Assembly: GCA_030272585.1 (NCBI GenBank)
Contig: BSYQ01000008.1
Coordinates: 1,364,001 to 1,428,000, forward strand
Source: Bryopsis sp. KO-2023
Lineage: Eukaryota > Chlorophyta > Ulvophyceae > Bryopsidales > Bryopsidaceae
Reading direction: 5' to 3'
Length of the DNA: 64,000 bases
The position numbers were made by a program, and so were the translations under genes. Of this stretch, positions 45,590 to 57,100 are shown piece after piece. Numbering within the stretch: position 1 is the stretch's first letter; every line of letters begins with the position of its first letter. The notes beneath the pieces are model-generated. The model made no database searches, was not told where the DNA came from, and saw nothing but the letters and a program-made list of their open reading frames with translations.

Positions 45590-46220
45590 AAGAAAAACAG
45601 AAAAATCGGAAGAAATCCGGAAGCATTAAAATTCAGTTTAGCAAAAAATTGGGGCTTCAGTCCAAATTGGGGCATGGGAAAAAAAAAATCCTGATTTCTT
45701 CAGTGATGAAAAAAAAAAAAGACTGTCGGAAGATATCCGAAGAATTCAAAATTCTAGTTTTGCAAAAGTTGGGGGTTCAGTCCAAATGGGATTACAGGGG
45801 AAGAAAAACATGGAGGAAAAGCAAGATAAAAAAAAAACAGATGAAGGAAATGGGGGAATTATTTAGTTTCAAAAAATTATGAGGTTTTGGGGGTTTTCTC
45901 AGAACTGGGGAAGAAAAAAAAGAGGACATTATCGGAAAAATCCGAAAATATTTAAATCAGGGGATTCAGTCCAAATCGGAATCTGAAGAAAAGCGGGGAT
46001 TAAAAAAAAAAAGCAAAGAAAAACAGATGATGAAAACCCCCTGAAAATTCTGGGTTTTTGCAAAAATTGGGGGTTCTGTCCAATTTATTTCTTTTTTTGG
46101 GAGAATTAGAATTAGAGGAAAAAAAAATCTGAGGGAATCTGAAAAAAAAACACTAATGGATGGAAAAATGAAACGAGTGAACATTCGAAAATTTGGGGTT
46201 CTGGGATTCATTCAGTGTTG
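45590..46220 (+). repeat. Degenerate minisatellite-like array
   Basis: A composite motif recurs: TCGGAAGA(A/T)ATCCG(A/G)A, then AAAATTC(A/T), then TTGCAAAAATTGGGGGTTC(A/T)G, then TCCAAAT. Successive CAGTCCAAAT-type anchors fall near 45658, 45778, 45967 and 46077, so the unit is irregular (about 110-190 bp), separated by A-runs of varying length. Confidence 0.6.
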
Positions 46221-46369
46221 GAAAAATCGATGATGATAGAAAGAAAGTCAGAATCGAAACATTTAGGGTTGTATCAGAATTAAAAAAAGAAAAAATAGGG
46301 AGCCTTGGTACAGGTTTTAGAGGAGTTTTTTTTTACCTAGATGGGTTTTTTCTCCTGAACAAAAAAAAA

Positions 46370-46420
46370 GAGGCATTGTCTTGATGGGACATCGCTGGGG
46401 TTCGAATCCCCTGTGCCTCA
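46370..46420 (+). other. tRNA-like sequence without a D-arm
   Basis: A 7-bp acceptor stem (GAGGCAT with GTGCCTC, one G-T pair) encloses a 4-bp stem with 7-base loop (TGTC-TTGATGG-GACA; GAT in the anticodon position, isoleucine) and a T-arm-like hairpin GGGG-TTCGAAT-CCCC containing a B-box. At about 50 bases it is too short for a normal nuclear tRNA, and no D-arm fits. It may be a tRNA remnant, a mitochondrial-type tRNA copy, or the head of a SINE. Confidence 0.35.
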
Positions 46421-46599
46421 ATCTCCTAGGCTTCTTATTTTCCATATGATTGGGGCTGCCATCCTTTCTTTTTCTAGTTTACAGTGATGATTTGTAGGAT
46501 TGCTTTCTGACTGTGTTGATGGACTAATAATATTCCATGCACTCTTTTATGATATTCTTCTGATTTGATTGTTTTCCCATGTGATGATGGCATAGGTTT

Positions 46600-47108
46600 T
46601 CTGTTGTGATGAACTCAGGCAAGTGCAGCTCCCCCGCCCATTTTCCACACTTTTGCTATACTGTTATTCGCTAATTGCAGCAACCCAACCTATGGTTTTT
46701 TTTTCTACCTCCTCTTACAGGCAGCCACTCACAAATTTCAAATCAAAAAAGTATGTTGAGTTAGACCCATTCTCCTGAAATCGGCATGGTTCTTTCAACA
46801 AAGGAAGCACATTGAAGAGGGGAAAGAAATAATTCAAGATCTTAAAAATAACCACCAGGCCTTCACTGCCACAATTTTTCCACCCCTCCCATCATGACGT
46901 TCCAAACCGACTCACAATCCATCTGTCAAAACTCTGATTTCAAACAACTTCAGACCATCTCATGTCCTCCTCCTCCAAATTATCTACTTCGCATTGATGC
47001 TGCAACATGGAAAAGTGCTGACCCCCCCCTCCCCTTCCGAAAAAACAAACATGCACTTTTAGGATACATGCAACATTATTGCTGTGGACGGTTGGGTAGT
47101 AATCGACT
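46600..47108 (+). repeat. Outer repeat, copy 2 (inverted relative to 14880-15330)
   Basis: Begins around TTCTGTTGTGATGAACTCAG and ends around GGTTGGGTAGTAATCGAC, matching the reverse complement of 14880-15330 throughout. Going outward from the centre, order and orientation are the same on both sides as for arms A and B. Confidence 0.65.
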
Positions 47109-48143
47109 TTCTTCAATTCTTCCCATGATTGTTGTAGGAAGCAAGTTGATGAATCCTTTGATTTTTCTTGCTATTTTTTTCACGTTTGCGTTTGAGCGCC
47201 GCCGCATCTGGGAATGGAGATTCCAGTTCTGGCTCTTGAGGCGAACTCGAAGAATCAACTTGACGAATCTTCCCAGTGGGTAGATTGGGTGAGTCATTCG
47301 GCAGAATTTTGGACATTTGTTGATGGGTCGTCCAGTCGCCGTTCTGGCTGCGCGACTCAAAACGGCTGGCGCTTTATTAGTTGCTGGCCGGGGACGGCGA
47401 AACGACAAAGAATGACTGTACATCCCCACCCTATGTTCCTCCCAATTGTTAAGTTTTGCAGCAAAGCTTCATATCAAGCAAGAGTTTCACTCTCCCCTAC
47501 ACACAGTTTCCGCCATCCCCAATTCAGGAGCGACTCGCCGCTCCCTAGGTAAGAGTGACACCAGATCCCTTTGCATACCCTCGCACGACAGAGTGGCCCG
47601 TCGATGCTCAGGGCAGCAGAAGGTCTTCCACACTTTAAGCTAAAAAAATGCGACAACAAATCTTCTCAGGGGGCGCTCCACAGCGATTATTCACAATGGC
47701 GGCGGAACACAGTCACAACCGTGTGGAACACGGGATGCGACAACGTCGATATATGTGTTCTCGGCGAATTGGCACTTTGACAGGTAGGCTGTGCTGGACA
47801 CGGCCGAGCAAACGCACCTCTTGTTTCGTTTTCGTGACGTGCCAATCGCTGTGTTCACTCGTTTCGGGCGCAAACTGCGGTTTGGCGATTTCGGCGAAGT
47901 TTCAGAGCGAGAGTGTCAAAGCCAAGGGTACCACTTTTCTTTTTACTGTGTTTTATCAATCCGACGGGTTTCTTCCAAAACCTCCCAATTCCGACATCGA
48001 ATGTCGACGTGCATCAATGAATTTCAATGCGCTGGATCGCAAGCTTTTGTTTTTTTGTTTCACACACACACTCTCTTTTTTTTTTATTTCTTGAAATGCT
48101 GTCCTTGGTTTTTTGCTCTTTTTCCTCCAGGGGAAATGCAAAG
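47109..48143. other. Intergenic / upstream region of the helicase gene
   Basis: A splice-acceptor-like TTTTTCCTCCAG ends at 48130, just before the chosen start codon, so a 5' UTR exon may lie upstream. A donor-like ACAG|GTAGGC occurs at 47786. A minus-strand frame (47113-47316) is listed separately at low confidence. Confidence 0.45.
47113..47316 (-). CDS. Possible small basic protein, 67 aa
   Basis: Frame starting MSKILPNDSPNLPTGKIRQV, with a Ser/Pro/Glu-rich middle and a strongly basic stretch (ALKRKREKNSKKNQR) that could be nuclear. No family is known to me. It may be a chance frame, because the region has no other gene signal. Confidence 0.25.
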   Translation of the reverse strand: MSKILPNDSPNLPTGKIRQVDSSSSPQEPELESPFPDAAALKRKREKNSKKNQRIHQLASYNNHGKN

Positions 48144-51100
48144 ATGGATGGTAGACTCGACATTTTGCGCTATGTGATCTATGGCGAATCGGAGGAGCTC
48201 CTCCAAATACTTGAGAAGTGCGTTCGTGTGACGGCGCTGGTTCTTTGAAAAAAGAAACGCATTTTCCTCCTCGAGTTTTTCTCATCTGTTCAAATTCTTG
48301 GGATCTGAACGATCAACGAAATTTAAAATTTAAAAATTTTCAGCTGAAAAAGTCGGCGGAAATTGTTTATGAGGGAGAAGGCAATGCTAAACCTAGCTTT
48401 CACTATCATACTGTTTTCATTGCCATCCAGTGAGCCAAAAAAGAAAAGTCAATTAATAAGTAAATTAATTAATTTGATAAATAAATAGAATTGCTGTCAA
48501 TATTATCCCCCCCCCTCCTTCCAAACCAAAAATTACATGTGCAGAAGCCCGGGCCTCTATTGCAAGTAGAGACAAAAAACAGTCCAAGGAGAATTTAACC
48601 AAGGATAGCATCCCCAAAAAAAACAAATGAACTCATATAGAAAGAAGGTACCGACGATGTCGCTGCAATTCAAAAAAAAAACGAGCTACCTCCTTCCGAT
48701 TTCTTTTTTCCTTCTCGCTGTACCTTGATTGAACACATCAAATGAAATACATGTTTTTGAGTATAATGATTGTGAGTCTTAGGGAGTGGGTTCTTGCCTT
48801 CAGAAGGGGAGATGTGGATGTTTGGATGTCACTGAGCGAAGAAATGATATGGAAACTTGCGCTGCATGGTGATCACCACTCATGAGTTAGAGATAAAAAT
48901 CGTCAAGAAAATAATTAAAATTAGGAAAGAAAAACTCATGAGAGCTAACTAATTTTTTCCTGATTTTAATAATTTCTCGATGATTTTTATCCCTGAGGGA
49001 AAAAAAAGGAACTTGTAACAAACTTGGAGGGTTTCTTAAATTAAAACCTTTTTCATGTCACTGGATGCACCAATGTCAGATAAATTTAGACATCATATTT
49101 TATGAACGATTTTTTGCCTCCATTTTGTTGCTCGCTCGAATGTGGACGGCTAATTTGGTGGAAATCTCTTTGCAGATGCTTCTTTGTGATCACCAGTAAA
49201 TTTCTTTTGTTAAACTGGTGAAGAATCATTTTTTCGGCAATTTTTTTGGAAATTAATATATTTGAAATACAATTAATATAGATATTTACAAAAATACTTA
49301 AAATTTCTCTTCAAAACTCAGGATTGACCCCCTACTTTTTTTTTGTAGGACAAACAGAGTCCAAATTCCTGAAGGACAATCTTGCCAAGTTTGAAATTCT
49401 CTCAAAAAATGCAGGCAGCCACTGGTTTTGCCTTGCCCGCAATGGTTACACCATTCTGGAACTCATGATTGTGTAAGGGGAAAAAAAAAGCAAAAATTAA
49501 CTATTAATGACAGATATTTTCGATGCATCAATTATATTTTCATATATGTGTTATCCCCAAAGCCCCCCAAAAAAAGAGAAGGTACCATCACCCCAAATTT
49601 GGGAGAAAAAAAAATGTGAAGCAGCATGGTCGAAGGTATCAAATTTTGAAATAGATGTACAATTATTAAAAAAAAAACAGAGAAGCAAAAATATTTTTCG
49701 CTCTGGTTGTTCAATCTGCATATATATATACACATATTCTTCCCCCCCCCCCTAAAAAAATTCACGATAAGGAAACCCAACTTTTATATACCGTAAATAA
49801 GGTAATGTTTGCGCGCATGAACTTTCGCGTGTTTTATTTTTGCGACACTAATTTTTGCGATTCAATCAGGTCGCAAAGGGCCCAGGGTTTAGGAACCCAA
49901 TTGTTGCGACACTAATTTTTGCGATTTTTCCTACTCGCAAAAATTAATCCAACGCAGAAATTACCCTATCTACGGTATGTATATTAATGTTATATAACAT
50001 CAACATATTTCTAATGGTCGTCTTGAATGTAGGATCAAAAACTTCAATTTGGTCGAAGCAATCCTGGAAAAATGTGATCAGGTGAAAAAAAATAAAAATG
50101 TGCCGAACGCTCCCCAGCATCCTTTGCAACTGAGAAACAATAACCCGCTGATGGTGGCGATTGAGCACCCAGTCCCCTTTCATATTTTCAGACGAATGGT
50201 GAAAATCATGGGGAAATTCATCGACGAGGTGGATAGAAAAAGTGGGGTCACACCTTTGATGTTTTTAATGCAATCCAAAGAAGTGGTGCTTCAAGATGGG
50301 GTGAGTCAAAAAATTGACACCTCTGTATTTCAAAAAAACAATAAAAAAAAAGATATTGGCGTGTGTGATTGTATGTAGCGGTTTCCTCGCTTGACCCTCT
50401 AATTTCTTGAATTATTCATTATTTGATTCGTTGATTGATTAATAATAGATCGAAGGGCTGAAAGGTCCAAGTAGCTCATTCTAATGAAAAATGTGCTCCA
50501 ATGAACTAATTAAACACTTCTTTTATTTATTATTATTTTTTTTGAAAGTGGAGATTCCTTCTATGGATTCTCGTTTGGTTGATTGAAAAAGTTTTTGAAT
50601 TCGTCCTGGGAAAGAGACTAGATCAAAAAATCTGGCACGACTTTTTCCGATGCTTTTCCTTTTTTTCTGTTTTTCTTCTGGTACTTTAGCAGTTTTCCCT
50701 TTTTCTCTCTGATGCAGACGGTAACCAGAAACTCCGATTGCTTGTGCGAAATGTTGGTGATATTTGGAGCAAACCCCTTGAAAAAATGCAAAAAGAGAGT
50801 CACTCCGTTTCACTGTGCAGCACAAAAGCAAAACCTCCCAATGGCAAGGCTCTTTTTGAAAGCACTCACTGAGCGTCCCCCTTCGAAAGCCCAGCTCAAC
50901 GTCAAAGACTCCACAGGTACGAATTTACCACATTGCATGTGCACGATTGTCGGAATGAAACAATATTGTTTCATTAGTTTGATTAATTAAACTTTCTCCC
51001 CCCGTCCCCCCTTTTTTTCCCCCCACCATGTTTGTTTTTCAATCCTGCTTAACTTTATTTGAGTTTTGTTTTTGTTTGATTTTTGAAGGAGCTACCGTCC

Positions 51101-54100
51101 TTCATCTGGTGGCGAGGAATGGATGGTTTGAAATTGCCGAAGCTTTCCTCCAATGGGGGGCCTCCGTTTTGACGGTGGACAAAAACAAACAGTGCCCTTT
51201 GGTGGATCTCATACACTTCAGCGAGGAAAAACAGGAAGGCCTAATGAATACGATTGTCGCTCAGTGGAAACCACAGGTCTGAATTTTGCACATATATATA
51301 TATATGTATGTATATATTTAACTAAGTTTTCCAAAAAATCCACATTTTTGACATGAGGATGCCACATGAGGTTTCCACATCAACTTTTGAAAGCAATTTT
51401 TTTTTTCACAGTTTTTTTCCCTTTTTTCCCAGGATATGATGATGGCTTTGTCGTTGGACTTGGAGGGGGATGATCAGATGGTTGTGGATTCTTTCGTGAA
51501 AAAGTGCGCTCATAAGATTCTGATCAAGGAGCAACAGTCGCAAAGGGAGCTCGAAATTTTGTATCAATCGGCCGTCGATTCTCAGTCTCTCCTGGCTGTT
51601 GAAATTTTGAATAAGCACTGCAAAGGTAAACAAGATAAAGATTAAAAAAATAGCTTAGGTGTGTTTTTTTTTCTCCCTGAAATGTTGTGATCCTGATTGA
51701 AAGTGGGGTTATTCGCTCAGGGCTGGATTCGTTCCAGTGCGAATTGCATGCGATCATCGGGGACGCCCGGAGCAATTTCGATTTCATTAAAGAGGTGGTC
51801 CGCCTGGGGGCTAAGGTCAATTCTCAAGACAAAACCATCACCAACAGAGGAGCTCATGTAATCCATCAGGCCATTGCCACCGGCTCCGTCGAGGCTGTGG
51901 AATTCCTGCTGGAAAACGGTGCCCGTCTCGATGTGGTGGATTGGCAAGGCAACACCCCCCTGCATTTTGCATGCAATGTCAAGAATTCGACCATAAAGAG
52001 GGAATTGGCCCGTTTGGTAGCCTCACAGGCACCAGAGTTGATCGATGTGGCGAACAAGGATGGGCACTGTCCAGGGCAATGGAACAAATCGATGAAAAAG
52101 CTGCTGGCGGCAATCAGATCTGAATGCCAGCGGAAGAAAGCGGGGCCAGTTGTGAATCAGGAGGTGGAAAAAGTCGATCAAGAAGATCAACCAGGTTTGA
52201 TGAGCACAACATCACTTTCTGTTTTTTGTGTTCGAAAACAGAAATGCTTGTTTCTGAGCATCACATCCAAATCTGATCGACTGTTTTGTTTTTGCCTTTG
52301 TGTGCTTTTTCTTTTCACCTTTTGCCAGCTGAGAAAAAGGATGCTCCTGACACTCCACCGGAGGGGGAGTCAACCTCCGGCTCTCCATCCGAAACACCAA
52401 TCGAGCCGAAGCAAGAGGAAGTGGTTGACCCCTTACCCGAGCCTGTGTCTGTCATGGAGGCCATCGAGCCGGAGCAAGAGGAAGTGGTGGAGCCCTTGCC
52501 CAAGCCTGTGTCTGTCATGGAGGAGCTCGTTCCTGCTTTAGAAACCAAAAAAGATCGGGACGGAAAATTGCAAAGAGCGATTGAAGGTGCCAAATCGCTG
52601 ATCTCGAATGCCAAAGAGCTTGCTGAAGAGAGGCAAAAAATGATTGAAAACGAGAAAAAAAACTCGGATTCAGAGGAGGTCAGGGCCGAAATCGAAGAGG
52701 TGGTGGGGGGGATATCCGAAGGGGCCCTGGAGGATAATGGAAGCGATATGAACAAGGGGGGTGTTGGAATGGACAAGCATCAAACAGATAAGATCGAGGA
52801 GGAGGGGGAGGGAGGGGATGATTTTGATTACACTATGCCGGAAAGTCTGCCATGGGGGATGGATATCACCAAGGAGGCGGGGGACAGCTGGGCTGAGATG
52901 AATGAGTAAGTTTGAAAATCATAGTTTGTTTTGTTTGCTGGTTGTTTGTTTTGCGAGGACATTTTCTGAAAAGCATGAAGTGTGTTGGAAAGCTTCGAAA
53001 ACAATATTCCTAATGCTAATATCTGAGTTATTACTTGTTTGTTCTCTATACATTTGTGTGGGTTTTTCTTTTTTTTCTTTTTTAAATAATGGGTTGCAGG
53101 ACACTGCGTTTTTCTTTCCACATGCTTTCTATATTTTTTATTTTATTCATCGGTGCTCCAAACCGTTTTTTTTTTTTTTTTGCTTTCAAAAGGCATGTTA
53201 CATTTTTTAGAGGATGGAAACCCCATCCACTGTGCAAAAAATGAGCATTAAAGATTTCAAACAATTATTTTTTTTCTTTTTTTTAATCGAATTCATTTGC
53301 TTTTTCTTGTGTTCCCTAGATATTATAGAAGAAATGTATGGACGCTCCTATGTCAGATTGGGCAAGGGAAATGGCACCTTCTGGGCGAGGGAATTGCGAA
53401 ACGACTTCAGCAGTTCAAACCCAAGGAAGTGTGGAAAATGAATATCAATCGATCCGGCAGAATCGTGTTTGAAATTTGCGTCGATTCTGACGAACATAAA
53501 GGCATGGATATTGTTCGTGTCTGGGTAAGTTGGATTGGAGGGGGGGGGGTTCTCTCAAAAACTGAAAAGATAAGGGGAAAATAGTCAAATGATCAATTCT
53601 TTTCCTCAGAAAAAAAAAGAAAGAATCAAATGCAGGTGAAAAATATATGTATATTTATTGTGCTTAAAATTTTGTCTGCAGGAGGTAACCTTGCAGCACA
53701 AACGCTACGAAAAGGCACTGGAAAGGATCAAAAACAGTTACAAACACAGCGGGTGCGTTTTGTCGAAACAAAAAATGGTGGCCGTCAGCCCAGAGCTCCC
53801 CTATGCCGACGGAATCCTCGGACCCAGGATCCCCAGGCAATACAAACTCATCGACAGTGAAAATGGCAGAATCGATAACCCTGGAAATGAGATGGAGCAG
53901 GGAGTGCCATGCACGGAGGAAGCTGTGGAACTGATAGTCCCCATCAATGCTGGGGAGGACGCTTACAATTTGCTGAAGTTTCGCACCATTGGCAGCGCAA
54001 TGGTGAGCTAGCTACCAGTTTGTTTAAAAAATTAAAGATTGTTCAGCAGGAGGATTTCTAAGGATTCAATAAATGTATGTATCTTACTGTTTTTTGTTTT

Positions 54101-57100
54101 TTTTTATAAGTTGCGATTTACCCTAGGCCCTATATTTTAAGCAGAGTTGTGTGTGTGTGTTTTCTGTATGGAAACAGGTGAAGTGCATTCTGGATGGGTT
54201 GGGCGGCCGCAACGTCGATTTCCCTTTCAAACTATTTCCTGCTGAAAAGAAGATCATCGAAATGTCCCCTTCTTCGCCAAAATCTATTATTTTGGTGGGC
54301 CGAAGCGGAACCGGGAAAACCACCTGTGCCGTTTACAGAATGTGGGCCCAATGGCTGGCATCTCGAAAGCACAGGGAGGACCCCTACCATCAAGTCTTTC
54401 TGACAGCCAGTGCAACTCTCAAAGAACAAGTAGGTTTCAGTGTTCCTTCAAACAATCATCTCTTATTTTCTTTCCCAAGTTTTCCATCCGTCCCCGAATT
54501 CAATACTTATTTTCTTATTTTCATTGGTTAGATCATCACTGTGTTCCTTTTTTTTTTTTTTTCTTTAACCTTTTTCCCCCCTCTTTGGAAAACAAGGTGG
54601 AGAAAACATTTCGCAAGCTCCAGGCCGCCGTTCTTTCGAAGGATCAGCTGCAGCATGTGATTGATCTCGGGAAAAACGTCTATCCGTTCCGGCCATTTCG
54701 AGACATCCCTTCGGAAGCTTTTCCTCTGTTTCTCACCACCCGTCAATTCCTCCGAATGCTGGATGGCACCCTGCAAGAACCTTTTTTCCCCAGAAAAGAA
54801 GATGGGACCCTGTTGCACGAGGATAGGGACGAGATTCTTGACGATCTGGATGGAATGGGGTTGTTGGTTTCCCTGGACGAGTGCGATTCTGATGATGAGT
54901 TTGCTGGGGAGGCTGAGATGGAGGAGGGGGAAGCTGGGGAGAAGCTGCACAATTCCGTTAAGAAATCCAGGCAGAGGGTTCTTTTGACTTACGATGTGAG
55001 TGATGCGATAAAAAATGATACAATTAGAACAGCAAGTGCTTTTTTAGTTGAAAACTTTGTCCATGTTTTGTACTTTGCAGAGCACGTGGCAAAAAGAAAC
55101 GTGATCGATCTTGAAATTCTTGAAATCAAAATTGAGCTCATTGAGTGTGCGTTTTTTATGGGTTTCCTTGGCTTGCAGATTTTCAAGCAAAAAATTTGGC
55201 CGAGAATCTCGAACAAGGGTCATTTCAAAGATCTGACGCCATCCTTGGTGGTTCAAGAAATCTGGTCGTACATCAAAGGCAGCTCCGAAGCTCTCCAATG
55301 CAAGGAGGGACACCTCTCCAAGGAAGGATATCTCGAGGTAAAATTCAATTGGCTCTCCTTCTTTTTTTCTTTTTTAATCTACAAAAAAAGATATACGTCG
55401 ATCTGATGTTTCGCTTTCATTTTTCCATCTATTTGTCGATAAAAAGAAGAAGAAAAAAAACTTCTGCATGATTTTAAAATATTTTTTTTCCCTTTTTTGC
55501 AGGTTGGCAAGAAAAGGGCTCCCAACTATTCTCAAGATCTGAGGGAGAAAGTTTACGAGGTTTTCCAAGAGTACAAAAAACTGATGAAGCAAAAGTGGCT
55601 GTACCACACAACCGATCTGGTCGGACACATATATCGCCAGATTGAAAAAGTCGGCTACAACGGAACCGAAATACACAACATTTTCAGAGACGAGGTCCAG
55701 GATTTCACCCAAGCAGAGCTCCTGCTTGATTTGAGGTATATCTACATGACAAAAAATAAAAAAAATTGATATGAGAAAGCAATAAACATGTGATTTTTTT
55801 TCCCTCCAGACGATTACCCCCCCCCCACCCAACCCCCCCAAAAAAACAAAAAATAATTAAAAAATATATATATAAATCGTAAAAGCTGAGTGTGTCAAAA
55901 TGGGATGTGTAGGGTTGTGAGTGATCCCAATGGTCTGTTCTATTGTGGCGACACCTGTCAGACCATTTCCAGAGGCGTGGGTTTTCGGTTCGACGATATC
56001 AAAACGCTTCTTTACAAGGAAGCTCGACGGCACAAACAGAAAGTGGGAGAGCCCACGATCCAGAATCTCCTCGTCAATTGCAGAACTCACTCAGGTTGAC
56101 ATGGTTTTGCTTTCAAATATCTTTTTTTTCCCTTTTCTTAAAGAGATTTTTACACTGTGGTGGTGCGTTTGGGTAGCTGATCTCAAAGAGATTGCTTTTG
56201 TTTTTTTACAAATTCATTCATTTGGCAATGGGACCTTTTTTTTGGAGTTTACTTTTTGTGTATTTTCTTTTCAGTTTTCTTTTCTTCTTCTTCTTCTATG
56301 AAGCGTGAATTGACCCATTACTAAAAAACATTCTAAGCGCTCCCCCCCCCCCCTATTTTTTTGGCTCCTGTTTGATATTTTAGTGCGTGTTAGGCATATT
56401 GAACGTCGCATGCAGCATCGTGGATCTGCTTGGAAACTATTTCCCACAGTTCATGGACAAGCTGCGCCGAGAAAAATCTTTTTTCAAAGGGCCTGAGCCA
56501 TATCTCATGGAGAGCAAAAATCCGGAAGACATTCTCAATCTACTGATCGCCTCCGGCAGCGCAAGCGATTCCGAGGTCTGCAATCCAAAAAAAAAATAGT
56601 TAAGAGACAAAAAAAAGGAGAACGTTTTTTTTTTCTCTCTTTCTTTTTTCTTCTGATTTTTTTCTTAGAGACATCTTGTGAATATGTTGTGAAGATTTAC
56701 TGTCGTTGGTTTTTCCCCAGGTTCAATTTGGAGCCCACCAAGCCATTCTTGTGCGTGACAAAAACAGTTTCGAAAACTTGCCAGAGATCATTCAAGAGAG
56801 CGCATTGATCCTCACCATTCCTCAAGCCAAGGGTTTGGAGTTCGATGATGTTTTCATAGTGGACTTTTTCAAAGATTCCCCGGCGCTCGGCCGTGAATGG
56901 CGTGTGCTGATGAGCTATCTGAAAGACAAAGAAAAACAAAAAAAAGCTGAAGGAGATGCTCTGACTGACTTCGACGCCAGTAAGGTGAGTCTTAATTTTC
57001 CGCTCCCAAAGGTTTATTAAATCGATTAGAAAAAGCATGATGGTTTTTTTTTTCTTTTCTTATGATGATCTCTATCAATGTGAAAAAGAAAATGTTTGAT

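Larger units (their letters stand above)
45222..46599. other. Intergenic low-complexity region
   Basis: G-, A- and T-runs after the kinase gene, then a degenerate tandem repeat and a tRNA-like sequence (listed separately). No coding region. Confidence 0.5.

Noticed and set aside
47648-48094. 148-residue plus-strand frame upstream of the helicase gene
   Set aside because: Its only good donor (47786) does not connect in frame with the exon at 48131, so it is treated as possible 5' UTR or non-coding.
48870-49000. Inverted-repeat-like AT-rich stretch (AACTCATGAG near ACTCATGAGT)
   Set aside because: AT-rich intronic DNA; the pairing is imperfect and no element ends are clear.
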